Assembly: GCA_022360655.1 (NCBI GenBank)
Contig: JAKSCK010000060.1
Location: forward strand, 83,596 to 147,595
Length of the DNA stretch: 64,000 bases
Direction of reading: 5' to 3'
Origin: Spirochaetales bacterium
GTDB taxonomy: Bacteria; Spirochaetota; Spirochaetia; DSM-2461
Both the position numbers and the translations under genes were made by a program. How positions within the stretch are numbered: position 1 is the stretch's first letter; each line of letters begins with the position of its first letter. Shown here piece by piece: positions 28,272 through 37,584 of the stretch. Under the pieces are notes generated by a model. That model had not been told where the DNA came from and ran no database searches. It saw nothing but the letters and a program-made list of their open reading frames with translations.

Positions 28272-29593
28272 TTTGAACTCATCTCTTCCAAGATTAGGCT
28301 GTCCTTTAATTGAGGAGCAGTTTTTGACAGAGAAACGGAACTTTGAATGCGTGCGAGCCCTGCTTCAAGACGTTCTTTATCCTCCGCCCAAAGTCTTAAC
28401 AATGGTTCACCTGCCGTCACAGGTTCTCCAATCTTTTTCAACACCTCAATACCAGCTAAAGGTTCAACAGGATCTGAAGCGGTGTCTCGACCAACTCCAA
28501 GAGCTACTCCTGCCATCCCAACAGAGAAGGCATCAATTCCTTCCACAAATCCACTGCTCTCTGCATTTAATTCAACCGAATAGTTTGCACGAGCCGTGCC
28601 CAACATGGCATCAAACTCATCAAGAGAGCCGCCCTGGAAAACAAGATTTTCCCGGAACTTTGCCATTGCGGAACCATCTTCAATGGCTCTTTGGCAACGA
28701 ACCAATGCCTGATCAACATTCGGTTCAATGCCTGCAGCTACAACCATCCAAGCCGCAAGACGGAGTGTAATTTCCATCACATCGGCAGGTCCCTGTCCCT
28801 GAAGACAAGCCACAGATTCTTCCACTTCAAGGAAATTGCCCACCATTCGCCCCAAAGGCTCAGACATGTCTGTGAGAACAGCCACCACTTTACGGCCAAG
28901 GCTTTCCCCCGTGCGCACCAGCGACTCTGCTAATGCACGGGCAGCCTCAGGAGTCTTCATAAAGGCACCACGCCCACATTTAACATCCATCACAAGGGCA
29001 TCAGAACCTTCTGCAAATTTCTTGGAGAGTATACTGGCCGTGATGAGGGGAATGGATTCAACTGTGGCAATCACATCCCGGAGGGCATACATTTTTCGAT
29101 CCGCTGGAACCACTTTTTCACTCTGGCCCGTCATGGCAAATCCAACTTCAGCCACCCCCTGAGCAAAACGCTCAGGAGTCAAAGCCGTGGTGTAACCAGG
29201 AATGGCATCAAGCTTGTCCAAGGTGCCTCCGGTATGCCCCAAAGCTCTTCCACTCATCATGGGAACTTTGACACCACACGCGGCAACAATGGGAGCCAGA
29301 ATAAGCGAAAGCTTGTCCCCCACTCCACCAGTGGAATGTTTGTCCACAAAGGGGCCAGAAGTCAGAGACAAATCCATCACATCACCGGAATGAATCATGG
29401 CTCGTGTCAAATACCCAGTTTCTTGAGGTGTCATTCCATTAAGAAATGTGGCCATGCACCATGCCGCAGCTTGATAGTCTGGAATACTTCCATCCGCATA
29501 GCCCTGAATGAAATGTGAAATTTGATTTTCAGTAAGGGCCCGTCCATCCCTTTTTGCAGCAATAATATCAACTGTTCGTAACGATTCAGTCAT
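28268..29593 (-). CDS. deoA: Thymidine/pyrimidine-nucleoside phosphorylase
   Basis: 441 residues. It splits thymidine or uridine with phosphate to base and (deoxy)ribose 1-phosphate. Seen: the family signature SGRALGHTGGTLDKLDAIPGY, the phosphate-binding KHSTGGVGDK, and the dimer-helix MVDKCGRGAF-like stretch VMDVKCGRGAFMKT. The C-terminal domain follows. Whether it prefers thymidine (DeoA) or both pyrimidines (Pdp) cannot be read. It overlaps recJ by 4 bases and thpR by 8, so it sits inside a tight operon. Confidence 0.94.
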   Translation of the reverse strand: MTESLRTVDIIAAKRDGRALTENQISHFIQGYADGSIPDYQAAAWCMATFLNGMTPQETGYLTRAMIHSGDVMDLSLTSGPFVDKHSTGGVGDKLSLILAPIVAACGVKVPMMSGRALGHTGGTLDKLDAIPGYTTALTPERFAQGVAEVGFAMTGQSEKVVPADRKMYALRDVIATVESIPLITASILSKKFAEGSDALVMDVKCGRGAFMKTPEAARALAESLVRTGESLGRKVVAVLTDMSEPLGRMVGNFLEVEESVACLQGQGPADVMEITLRLAAWMVVAAGIEPNVDQALVRCQRAIEDGSAMAKFRENLVFQGGSLDEFDAMLGTARANYSVELNAESSGFVEGIDAFSVGMAGVALGVGRDTASDPVEPLAGIEVLKKIGEPVTAGEPLLRLWAEDKERLEAGLARIQSSVSLSKTAPQLKDSLILEEMSSK

Positions 29594-30155
29594 CTTTAAA
29601 CTCCTTTAATGGCCAAGATTGTAATGGCCGATACCGTGCTCCACTGGACTCGAGTATGGATTCCAACAGCACCACCTCGCGTACGCGGAAGACTCCCAAG
29701 TTAGCGGTTTTATCATCTGGAAGCAATGTTGAAGCTCCAGACTCCCTGCGATTTTTTCCTCTTCGCCATCGACCAATCGTCATATGGGGGCAATACGGGT
29801 AATCTTCCAAAGACATCCACGGAGTCAGGCTGTTACGAATGGATGAATTCAATGCTGCCAGTTGCTCTCCACCTTCCCTAACATCAAGAACAAGAGAATG
29901 GGGTTGATTTTTTGATCCAAGATTGTGTATTGGGCCAAGTTGAACAGAGAAACTGTGAAATGATTCAAATACTCCTGGTAGATGATTCTGCATATGAGTT
30001 ATTACACGTGGCTCGGTTTTTCCTAAAAAACACAACGTGATATGGAGATTTTCTGTTTTCATCCATCGCAATTGCGCATATTCATCACAAAAAAGGCGTT
30101 CAGAAATCTCCTGAGCAAATCTTTTGGGTGGAAAAATCGCCAAGAACGTGCGCAC
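29586..30155 (-). CDS. thpR: RNA 2',3'-cyclic phosphodiesterase
   Basis: 189 residues from a GTG at 30155, chosen because it gives the family start VRTFLAIFPP; an ATG at 30224 adds 23 residues and has no ribosome site. The two catalytic HxTx motifs of the 2H family are HITL and HMTI. Members hydrolyse 2',3'-cyclic phosphates on RNA ends (LigT/ThpR). It lies between recO and deoA. Confidence 0.85.
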   Translation of the reverse strand: MRTFLAIFPPKRFAQEISERLFCDEYAQLRWMKTENLHITLCFLGKTEPRVITHMQNHLPGVFESFHSFSVQLGPIHNLGSKNQPHSLVLDVREGGEQLAALNSSIRNSLTPWMSLEDYPYCPHMTIGRWRRGKNRRESGASTLLPDDKTANLGVFRVREVVLLESILESSGARYRPLQSWPLKEFKDD

Positions 30156-30233
30156 ACATTCATGATGCACCTCAGCAAAGACTGAGGCAAGAGAGTTTTT
30201 TTGAGGAGTGTATAGGTGTCCCATCTATAGAAA

Positions 30234-30995
30234 CTAACGTGGGAATGGGGAGGCACGAAGACTTTTTAGAGGACGTTCTAAAAAGTTTTGAACCATAAAT
30301 AGCAACCACGATTCAGCCTGTCTCAAAACGGACAAACCCAATCCAATTCGTTCTGCGCTATCCCATCCTTCTCGTTCAACGGACATCAACCATTTTCGTA
30401 CTCCTTCCGAAACCTCATATCCTGCCCCATGATGGCAGCCCCCCCCAATGAAAGAGCCATCATCATAGTAATAGGATGGCAGATCAGAACGACCACAAGG
30501 GAGGATCTTTCCACATTTTGAACAGTATTGAAGGTTGGGACTCACCCCTTCCAGATTCAGATAACCCCAGTAGAATGCCAGGGCAAGTCGACGTCCTACC
30601 TCTCCAGAAGATTGAGACAAGCGCATAAAGGCCTGAATCGAATGCTGAAATAGAGCCTCTGAATCCACTCCACCGCCATGGGAGTTTAAAAGTATCTCAG
30701 CCCAAACAGAGGCAAGATAAAATCGATCCAGATTCTCTCGCAAACCATCATGGGTTTCTTCGGCATCAAACCCCGTGAGCCGCCAGCGATCTTTGGATCC
30801 ATCATAATGCAAATGGGCAATACCACGATTATACGGAGCAGCTGTTGCTCGCATGGAACTTCTTCGCCCTTGAGCTCCATAAGCAAATGGATGCAAAAGC
30901 CCTTCACCTTTGACAAGCATGGAAAGTCCCCGATGATTCTCACCAACGGGGCGAGATTTGAGCACAAGAGCCGGGGTTTTGATGGTTCTGGTCAT
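30234..30995 (-). CDS. recO: DNA repair protein RecO
   Basis: 253 residues from the ATG at 30995 (MTRTIKTPALVLKSRPVGE); an earlier in-frame start would run into the terminator of the upstream gene. There is an N-terminal OB-fold, a helical domain, and a zinc-finger-like CSKCGKILPC where RecO proteins often carry a Cys4 site. RecO loads RecA on SSB-coated DNA with RecR. It is the first gene of the run recO-thpR-deoA-recJ-M23 peptidase. Confidence 0.88.
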   Translation of the reverse strand: MTRTIKTPALVLKSRPVGENHRGLSMLVKGEGLLHPFAYGAQGRRSSMRATAAPYNRGIAHLHYDGSKDRWRLTGFDAEETHDGLRENLDRFYLASVWAEILLNSHGGGVDSEALFQHSIQAFMRLSQSSGEVGRRLALAFYWGYLNLEGVSPNLQYCSKCGKILPCGRSDLPSYYYDDGSFIGGGCHHGAGYEVSEGVRKWLMSVEREGWDSAERIGLGLSVLRQAESWLLFMVQNFLERPLKSLRASPFPR

Positions 30996-31059
30996 AGATG
31001 TTTGAGTATAACAAGACTGAAGAAGATCGTCTGATGAATCCTTCGAGAGACCAAGCAAA

Positions 31060-31082
31060 ACGGGCCTCTTTTTGTGGCCCGT
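31060..31082 (-). terminator. Terminator after the 31.1-32.6 kb envelope operon
   Basis: On the minus strand ACGGGCC and GGCCCGT pair around a nine-base loop, followed by TTTTGCTT. It lies about 54 bases after the stop codon of the barrel-like gene and just upstream of recO. Confidence 0.7.
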
Positions 31083-31135
31083 TGCTTAAATTCCCTCTCT
31101 TAATTGCAAAGAAATGGCACGATCATGAATTAGGG

Positions 31136-31675
31136 TCACCTTTTTTTTGATCGAAAAGGATAGCCACGGAATCCCACTTGTATGGTGAGTCCATTCACAA
31201 GGAGAGGCTCTCCGTTGATTCGATCTGCCCGTAATCCGCATCCGATGGCACCAATCTCGAGAAAATATGAAAGTGGACTTTCTGTGCTCATGAAAAACTC
31301 AAAACCGAACAGTCCGTATCCTCCAATTCCATAGGAATGTGATGAAAGATTAGAACCAGGGAATGCTGCAATGGCCCCACCCTCACCATAGAATCGTGCA
31401 AAATCCCCTACCAGAGAAGAGGCTCCTGCCACTCCAAGCTTTGCCGTCCACCATGGAGTCCATGCAGCCGCCTTATTAAACTGCATTGTTCCAGTGGCCC
31501 GGAAAACCACAACATCAGCAATGTAAGGCGATGAGACTTGCAAACCAATGCCAAAATCATCGGCATACTCGTTCAGAACAAATCCAAAGGATGTGGAAGA
31601 GCTAAACTCATTACTTGCCGGTAAAGCTGCAACCGTACTCATCAGAAGACAAAGAGTAAGAATCGAATTTTTCAT
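31136..31675 (-). CDS. Predicted outer-membrane/periplasmic barrel protein
   Basis: 179 residues. Signal peptide MKNSILTLCLLMSTVAALPA; the mature part is Gly-, Ser- and aromatic-rich with alternating hydrophobic residues, as in small beta-barrels. I do not recognise a family. A strong AAGGAG ribosome site precedes the ATG, and the start overlaps the end of the winged-helix regulator by 4 bases. A terminator follows. Confidence 0.65.
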   Translation of the reverse strand: MKNSILTLCLLMSTVAALPASNEFSSSTSFGFVLNEYADDFGIGLQVSSPYIADVVVFRATGTMQFNKAAAWTPWWTAKLGVAGASSLVGDFARFYGEGGAIAAFPGSNLSSHSYGIGGYGLFGFEFFMSTESPLSYFLEIGAIGCGLRADRINGEPLLVNGLTIQVGFRGYPFRSKKR

Positions 31676-31983
31676 GTGTTCTCCTTTTTTCCAGCGTCAA
31701 GAAATAACGCTAAAGTCTCAACATACGATTGAAATCCGGTAAAACCAGATTCCGTCAAACCATAAGACGTTCTGGGACGGCGTCCCAAAAACTCCTTTTT
31801 CACGGTGATGAATCCTGCCTCCTCAAGCTTTCGAAGATGGGTAGACAGGTTTCCCTCAGTTGCACCTGTGAGCTTCCGGAGGGCCTGAAAATCCAGTTGA
31901 CCACTCACCAATGCGGAAACCACAGCCAAACGAATACGAGAATGAAAAATCGAATTAATTTGGCGGTAGTCAAATTTCTCCAT
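31672..31983 (-). CDS. Winged-helix transcriptional regulator
   Basis: 103 residues, nearly all one winged-helix domain of the HTH_34/MarR-like type: FHSRIRLAVVSALV, then LTGATEGNLSTHLRKLEEAGFI as the recognition helix region, and the wing KKEFLGRRPRTSYGLTESG. It overlaps the genes on both sides (14 bases upstream, 4 downstream). Such small regulators often control the operon they sit in, here two envelope proteins; the signal is unknown. Confidence 0.85.
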   Translation of the reverse strand: MEKFDYRQINSIFHSRIRLAVVSALVSGQLDFQALRKLTGATEGNLSTHLRKLEEAGFITVKKEFLGRRPRTSYGLTESGFTGFQSYVETLALFLDAGKKENT

Positions 31984-32566
31984 GAATCTCCCGGCGATAG
32001 ATCCGAGTCAAAATCCAGCCTGGAAGCCATTGCAGAGGAATGGTTGAGAATCCAAAGAACATGGCGGCATGAGGCATGGGAAGAAGCAGGACAAAGAAAG
32101 CAACAACAAACCAACCAGCAGTGATGAAATAAAGCCAGTTCATTGAACAAAAGGAGGCATCAACGGTGTTGGTCACGGCCAGCAGCATGGCCAGCATGAA
32201 AAGGCTTTCAGGAATCTCGAGAAGTCCCAGCATGCCTGCGACCATGGTTCCCACAACACCAATACCAAAGGCTATCCATGCGGAATAATAAATCTGACTC
32301 CCTGCACCAGAGGGAAGACTCCCCCAACGTCGTGTTCGAATATAGCCTGCACTGAAGCTGCACAGAGCCCCAAATATCATGCCCAGAACCCAGAGGAGAC
32401 TGATGAATTGGGGATGTTGTACTTCAGCAAGCCAGAATGACAATGCTGTACAAATCGGAACCACTGTGCCCCAAATCATGGAGTGGATTCCATCAACAAC
32501 ACGGCGTTTACGAGCATTTTCCATCACAGACCGGATGAATTCCAAATCTTGATGCACATGTTCCAT
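31970..32566 (-). CDS. Inner-membrane protein, function unknown
   Basis: 198 residues from the ATG at 32566, which has GGAGG at good spacing; an ATG two codons earlier abuts the SD. Five or so membrane helices are spread over residues 28-185. The N-terminus (MEHVHQDLEFIRSVMENARK) is a soluble helix. Proteins with a similar layout are often paired with a small winged-helix regulator, as here. No catalytic motif is visible. Confidence 0.65.
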   Translation of the reverse strand: MEHVHQDLEFIRSVMENARKRRVVDGIHSMIWGTVVPICTALSFWLAEVQHPQFISLLWVLGMIFGALCSFSAGYIRTRRWGSLPSGAGSQIYYSAWIAFGIGVVGTMVAGMLGLLEIPESLFMLAMLLAVTNTVDASFCSMNWLYFITAGWFVVAFFVLLLPMPHAAMFFGFSTIPLQWLPGWILTRIYRREIHGEI

Positions 32567-32631
32567 GATCATCCTCCAGACAGTAACAATGTATTACAAA
32601 CTACTTTGTTTTTCAAAGTAGAGATAAAAAA

Positions 32632-32660
32632 AACAGAATTTCTTCCATAGAAATCCTGTT
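32632..32660 (-). terminator. Terminator after the 32.7-34.7 kb envelope operon
   Basis: On the minus strand AACAGGATTTC pairs with GAAATTCTGTT (one G-U pair) around a seven-base loop and is followed by a run of eight T. It begins 7 bases after the barrel gene stop codon. Confidence 0.85.
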
Positions 32661-32667
32661 TTTTTGC

Positions 32668-33804
32668 TTAGTAGCGGAAAGCGATTTCTACAGCTCCTGC
32701 AACTTGAGGTGACTCACCAAGATAGAACCCTGATTCCTGCCCCCAAACCGCCGCATTCAGTTCAAAAAGGAGGAAATCAAGCCCAAAACCAGCCGTGAGA
32801 TACCCACCTCGAAGACCTGCACGTAAATCAATCACTTTAGAGATGGAAACTTCTGTTCCTATATTTAAGCGAGTTAACCAATTTCCATAAGAGGAAGTGG
32901 CCAATAACGCCTTACTGGCCAACGGCTGAATGTACTCGGCATGCACTTTAGGATTCACAAGTTCCCAACCTGGATCAAAAGCCAAACCAAAACGCATGGT
33001 CATCGGAACCATGTATCGCTCACTCACCTTAGAACCCAATTTGAACTGAACCAGCTGAGCAAGAGTGGTTTTTGTGGTGAAATAACGTGTATGGCCAATG
33101 TCTCGGAAGGCCAAAGAACCTCGAAGCATTCCCCATTTCACTGCAACACCAACATCACCACCAATACCCCATCCAAAGAGGACATCATCAAAGGTTTGTA
33201 CAATGTAGGCAGAAGGATATTGAGAATTCACTGCGCCAAGAATGTCTTGGAGATTCACATCGCGGAGGAACACCTTAACCTGAGTTCGAAGATCTCCTCC
33301 CACATCAAGATGAAGATTATCACCTAGCTCAAAACGGTGACTGTAACCAAAAATCAAAGCGGTATTGGTGTCAATGTTCACCGTTGCACCGGCAACCGTT
33401 TCGGCTTTGGGAACATCAGTATTGGCCGTCACGGCAAGGCCAACTCCCCACCCTCGGCCAACCCAGCCAAGTCCAATTTGAGCTCGACCACCCAAACCAT
33501 GATCGGTCACTTGTTCGAGAATGGATGGAAGAATTTTCTTCCCATCCTTTTTCATGTCGGCATAGAGGGCATAGGGGTCAATGACTCCTCCCCCACCAAC
33601 ACTCAATGCTGTGACTTCGCCCTTTTTAGAGGCAAACAAGGCTGGATTTGTAAACAGTGCATCCCAACCTCCAGAAATTCCAGCGGCCGAATTTCCCTGA
33701 CCAAGAAGGACAGGGCTTTCCCAATCAATTCCTTTTACGGCAGTCTGGGCACCAAGGGAGCTGAGTCCAAGAAGAGCAAAGAAGAGCAACAACGTTCGTT
33801 TCAT
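32668..33804 (-). CDS. Predicted outer-membrane beta-barrel protein, PorV/TraF-like
   Basis: 378 residues. Signal peptide MKRTLLLFFALLGLSSLGAQ. The stretch GISGGWDALFTNPALFA (a stretch with NPA after a Gly-rich start) is typical of the PorV/UPF0164/TraF-like outer-membrane family, common in spirochaetes. It ends VAGAVEIAFRY with a terminal Tyr, as expected of barrels assembled by BamA. It follows a lipoprotein gene by 3 bases, so the two products probably act together at the outer membrane. Confidence 0.75.
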   Translation of the reverse strand: MKRTLLLFFALLGLSSLGAQTAVKGIDWESPVLLGQGNSAAGISGGWDALFTNPALFASKKGEVTALSVGGGGVIDPYALYADMKKDGKKILPSILEQVTDHGLGGRAQIGLGWVGRGWGVGLAVTANTDVPKAETVAGATVNIDTNTALIFGYSHRFELGDNLHLDVGGDLRTQVKVFLRDVNLQDILGAVNSQYPSAYIVQTFDDVLFGWGIGGDVGVAVKWGMLRGSLAFRDIGHTRYFTTKTTLAQLVQFKLGSKVSERYMVPMTMRFGLAFDPGWELVNPKVHAEYIQPLASKALLATSSYGNWLTRLNIGTEVSISKVIDLRAGLRGGYLTAGFGLDFLLFELNAAVWGQESGFYLGESPQVAGAVEIAFRY

Positions 33805-33807
33805 CTC

Positions 33808-34668
33808 TCAGCCTCCTGCTCCAAAGAGCCCCGCTAAGGAACTCAGATCCAGTCCAGAATCCACCACATTTGTGATTCCTGGAGATCCAGCAAATAAAGC
33901 ATTCAAGTGATCTGTGACATCTGCATCAGGATCAGTACTCATGGGAAGTGGAGCCGTTCCATCCACATAGGGATTATCGGCGGTGGTGGGATCCTGAAGC
34001 ACTTCCACAATGTCATCAAAAACACTGTCAGGGATGGGAGTGGTTGTCGGATCAGCCGGATAGTCAGGATGCTCCTGTGCGAGAACAGAAACAAAACCAC
34101 TCACCAAGGCTGTGGATGCCAAGTCACCAGAGTTGGTCCCAGAAGGAGGATCCATAGGATCAGTACCACCAAGAGAGGTTCCATACTGATTCAATGCGCC
34201 AGCGGTAGTGAGCAAGCCCTCAACCTGCTCTCGAACGCTTGCAGGAGGAGCATCTGAATCAAACAAATCGGAAACGATTTCTAAAGGGTTCGAGACATCA
34301 AGACTCGATGGATCAGCAACAAGATTTGTCACCAAATTATTGGCAGATTGTACAACATCATCTGCTCCACTCGAGGCCGCCGCAATTTCAGCAACGGCCA
34401 GAGCTGCCTGCTGTTCAACTGGAGTATTCACGGCACCATCAATGACATCTTCTAAAGATTCAATGGCCTGCTGAGCTTGTTGATCGGTTAATGTATCAAC
34501 AAAGGAATCTGAGCGATTGAGCGCATTGACAATGTCTTGTCCGCTGTTGAGATTGGGTAAAGGTTGCTGTCCCCAACCAGCTTTTTCAAAAACGTTACCA
34601 AGAAAGGGATTTGCACAACCCGCCAGCAATGCGACAGGCAAGAGAGCCATAGCCATATGTCGCTTCAT
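33808..34668 (-). CDS. Lipoprotein, function unknown
   Basis: 286 residues. Signal peptide ending in a lipobox LLAGC (MKRHMAMALLPVALLAGCAN), so it is lipid-anchored. The mature protein is acidic and rich in Asp, Ser, Pro and Ala (for example TDPMDPPSGTNSGD and ATADNPYVDGTAPLP), partly disordered-looking. A GGAGG ribosome site precedes the ATG. No family recognised. It is the first gene of a two-gene operon with the barrel protein. Confidence 0.75.
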   Translation of the reverse strand: MKRHMAMALLPVALLAGCANPFLGNVFEKAGWGQQPLPNLNSGQDIVNALNRSDSFVDTLTDQQAQQAIESLEDVIDGAVNTPVEQQAALAVAEIAAASSGADDVVQSANNLVTNLVADPSSLDVSNPLEIVSDLFDSDAPPASVREQVEGLLTTAGALNQYGTSLGGTDPMDPPSGTNSGDLASTALVSGFVSVLAQEHPDYPADPTTTPIPDSVFDDIVEVLQDPTTADNPYVDGTAPLPMSTDPDADVTDHLNALFAGSPGITNVVDSGLDLSSLAGLFGAGG

Positions 34669-35144
34669 GTCGGACCTCCATGAGGTAAAAGAATTTAACG
34701 CATACTTTTCATTATTCCCAGCGTTTCTGCTTTGGATTTCAAACTCTACAGCAGTTTCTATGGACTTCCCATGAGTTTTCTATTGTTTTTTTCCGAACGT
34801 CTAAAAAAGTAAAATATTTCCTTAAACTTCATCCACCATAGATTCCCTCTTCATCGCTATTTTCATGAAATATGGGACCATCATCACGAGAAGGATTTGC
34901 TCCGTGAACCACCTCTATGTGGATTCATATAATGAAAAGCAAATCTGGAAATACACGTTGTATGTCCCATCAATTGCTCCCATCATTGAAAAGCCTTCAG
35001 CAATGAAAAATTCTGTATTCAGATCAAAATCTACCGCTTCCCCTACGCGAACAACATTTCCTGCATTGCCTCGCTTCACAGGATTCCGTATTTTTGGGGA
35101 AGCTGGCATCAATACACCAGCTGAGGAACTCGGAGGTTTACACC
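34669..35144. other. 476-base intergenic region upstream of lon
   Basis: This gap separates the lipoprotein gene from lon, which diverge. Weakly supported open frames exist on both strands: 65 codons at 35112-34915 on the minus strand and 95 codons at 34865-35152 on the plus strand. Neither has a good ribosome site. The minus-strand frame looks somewhat protein-like but I cannot assign it. A TATAAT at 34928-34933 on the plus strand lacks a good -35. No CIRCE-type heat-shock operator (TTAGCACTC repeat) is seen. Confidence 0.4.
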
Positions 35145-37505
35145 ATGTCTGACGAAAATCAAGTTGTTTCTGCAGCAGAAACTCTACCCAATACCATATA
35201 TGTTGTCCCTCTCCAGGGAAAACCCATCTTTCCTGGGATTTTCACCCCCATCATGATCACAGGTACAGATGACATTTCTGTCATTGATAAGGCCATGGAA
35301 GATCAAAAAGTGGTGGGGCTCGTTCTCACCACAGATCCTGAGGCCGAATCCCCAGGACCTGATCAACTCCACGCCGTAGGCACCGTGGCCAAAATAGTGA
35401 AACGCATCAATCTTCCTGATGGTGGCATCAACATTTTTATCAGCACGCTTCGCCGATTCCGCATACAAAAGGTGCTGAGTGAAGTGAGCCCTTATCTGGC
35501 GGCTGTGGAGTATTTGGATGATGATTTTGATGCGGAAGATGATGAACTGAAAGCACTCACTCGAGCCCTGCTCACAGAGATGAAGCAAATCAGTGAAGAC
35601 AATCCTCTTTTTTCAGAAGAAATGCGCCTCAACATGGTGAACATTGACAATCCAGGGAAAATCGCTGATTTCATCACCAGCATTCTCAATGTGGATCGGG
35701 ATAAACAACAGGAAATTCTCACCACTCTTGATGTCAAAAAGCGCATGGAACAGGTTCTGATTTACATCAAGAAAGAACATGAATTGGCCAAAATCCAAAA
35801 AAGAATTGCCAATGAAATTAATGAGAAGATTGAGAAAAACCAGCGCGACTACTTTTTAAGAGAAGAACTCAAGGCCATTAAAAAGGAATTGGGAGAACCT
35901 TCTGATGCACGGTCCAGCGAATATCTCAAATTCAAAGAAGCCATTGACGCTTTTGGATTTGAGGGGGAAGTGGCCGAGCAGGTTGGAAGAGAGCTCGAAA
36001 AGTTCCAGGTGATGGACCCCTCCTCCAGTGAATATGTGGTGACAAGGAATTATCTGGATTGGATTGTCTCGCTTCCCTGGGAACCCCCTCCAGCGGACTC
36101 CATTGATATCAAAGAAGCCTTCCAAATCCTTGAGAATGACCACTACGGCCTTGAGGATGTGAAAGAACGCATTTTGGAGTACTTGGCAGTCCGAAAACTC
36201 AAACAAGATTCCAAAGGATCCATCATTCTGCTTGTGGGCCCTCCAGGAGTGGGAAAAACCTCCATTGGAAAATCCGTGGCCCGCTCCATGGGGAGACCCT
36301 TCTTCCGATTCTCTGTGGGTGGCATGCGAGATGAAGCCGAAATTAAAGGCCATCGCCGCACCTATGTGGGGGCCATGCCGGGGAAGATTCTCCAAGGAAT
36401 GAAAATTTGCAAATCTCGTGCACCTGTGTTCATGCTGGATGAGATTGATAAATTAGGGAGCAGTTATCAGGGCGACCCCTCGTCGGCACTCCTCGAGGTG
36501 CTGGATCCGGAACAAAACTCCTCCTTCCGAGATCACTATTTAGACCTCCCCTTTGATTTGTCCCACACCGTTTTCATTGCTACCGCCAATACCCTCGACA
36601 CCATTCCCCGTCCGCTTTTGGACCGAATGGAAATCATCCGACTCTCTGGCTACATCGTGGAGGAAAAGGTTGAAATTGCCAAAAAATACATCATACCCAA
36701 AAGCCTGAAAAAACATGGGCTTAAACGAGGCCAAGTTCGATACAACAAAACGGCTCTCAAAGCCATTGCGGAAGGGTATGCACGGGATGCAGGCATGCGA
36801 ACCTATGAAAAGGCAGTGGATCGAATCAACCGAAAAGTGGCGCGGCAGGTGGTGGAGGAATCCACCGAGCTCCCCTTGCGTATTGCCACATCCAATCTGG
36901 AAACCTACTTGAAAAAGCCGTATTTCCGAGAGGATGGAATGAAAAAAGCCACTCTTCCTGGTACCTCGCTTGGTTTGGCCTGGACCAGTATGGGAGGCGA
37001 TGTGCTTGTGATTGAAGCCGATGCCATCACTGGGAAAGGGGGATTTAAGCTCACAGGCCAAATGGGCGATGTGATGAAAGAATCCGCATCCATTGCCTAC
37101 ACCAGGGCCAGAAATGTGCTCGAAGGGCTGACAAAGGAAAAAAACTCCTTCTTTGATGAAAAGGTGATTCACCTGCATATTCCCGAGGGAGCCACACCGA
37201 AAGATGGTCCTTCTGCTGGAATTACCATGACCACCGCTCTTGTATCTTTAGCAACGGGAAAAAAGATTCGTCCCAACCTTGCGATGACTGGTGAGTTGAG
37301 TTTGACAGGAAAAGTTCTTGCCATAGGCGGACTCAAAGAAAAAACAATTGCAGCCCGACGCCATGGTGTGAAAGATGTCATCATTCCTGATGCCAACCTC
37401 AGAGATTTGGAAGAGATTCCTGATCATGTGAAAAAAGGAATCACCTTCCATCCTGTAAAAACATTGGAAGAAGTTTTATCACTTGCCCTTCCCAATCTGA
37501 TGTAG
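35145..37505 (+). CDS. lon: ATP-dependent protease Lon
   Basis: 786 residues from the ATG at 35145 (GGAGG, 8-base spacing; the product starts MSDENQVVSAAETLPNTIY). Lon unfolds and degrades damaged or regulatory proteins. Domains: N-terminal substrate domain (about 20-215), AAA+ module with Walker A GPPGVGKTS and Walker B MLDEIDKL, and the C-terminal Ser-Lys protease with the catalytic Ser in PKDGPSAGITM and the Lys in GGLKEKTIAARR. Length is normal. A terminator follows directly. Confidence 0.97.
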   Translation: MSDENQVVSAAETLPNTIYVVPLQGKPIFPGIFTPIMITGTDDISVIDKAMEDQKVVGLVLTTDPEAESPGPDQLHAVGTVAKIVKRINLPDGGINIFISTLRRFRIQKVLSEVSPYLAAVEYLDDDFDAEDDELKALTRALLTEMKQISEDNPLFSEEMRLNMVNIDNPGKIADFITSILNVDRDKQQEILTTLDVKKRMEQVLIYIKKEHELAKIQKRIANEINEKIEKNQRDYFLREELKAIKKELGEPSDARSSEYLKFKEAIDAFGFEGEVAEQVGRELEKFQVMDPSSSEYVVTRNYLDWIVSLPWEPPPADSIDIKEAFQILENDHYGLEDVKERILEYLAVRKLKQDSKGSIILLVGPPGVGKTSIGKSVARSMGRPFFRFSVGGMRDEAEIKGHRRTYVGAMPGKILQGMKICKSRAPVFMLDEIDKLGSSYQGDPSSALLEVLDPEQNSSFRDHYLDLPFDLSHTVFIATANTLDTIPRPLLDRMEIIRLSGYIVEEKVEIAKKYIIPKSLKKHGLKRGQVRYNKTALKAIAEGYARDAGMRTYEKAVDRINRKVARQVVEESTELPLRIATSNLETYLKKPYFREDGMKKATLPGTSLGLAWTSMGGDVLVIEADAITGKGGFKLTGQMGDVMKESASIAYTRARNVLEGLTKEKNSFFDEKVIHLHIPEGATPKDGPSAGITMTTALVSLATGKKIRPNLAMTGELSLTGKVLAIGGLKEKTIAARRHGVKDVIIPDANLRDLEEIPDHVKKGITFHPVKTLEEVLSLALPNLM

Positions 37506-37510
37506 GAGAT

Positions 37511-37534
37511 AAGCCCAGTCCCAGGACTGGGCTT
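37511..37534 (+). terminator. lon terminator
   Basis: AGCCCAGTCC pairs with GGACTGGGCT around a short loop, followed by TTGTTCTTC. It starts 6 bases after the lon stop codon. Confidence 0.8.
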
Positions 37535-37584
37535 GTTCTTCAACGAGGTTCCGGTAGAATGAACCGAAGCAATGGAGGCCTCCC

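Noticed and set aside
34915..35112. 65-codon minus-strand frame before lon
   Set aside because: Somewhat protein-like in composition, but no ribosome site and no recognisable family; kept only as a note in the gap entry.
34865..35152. 95-codon plus-strand frame before lon
   Set aside because: No ribosome site, overlaps the lon start, no recognisable motif, and competes with an opposite frame over the same bases.
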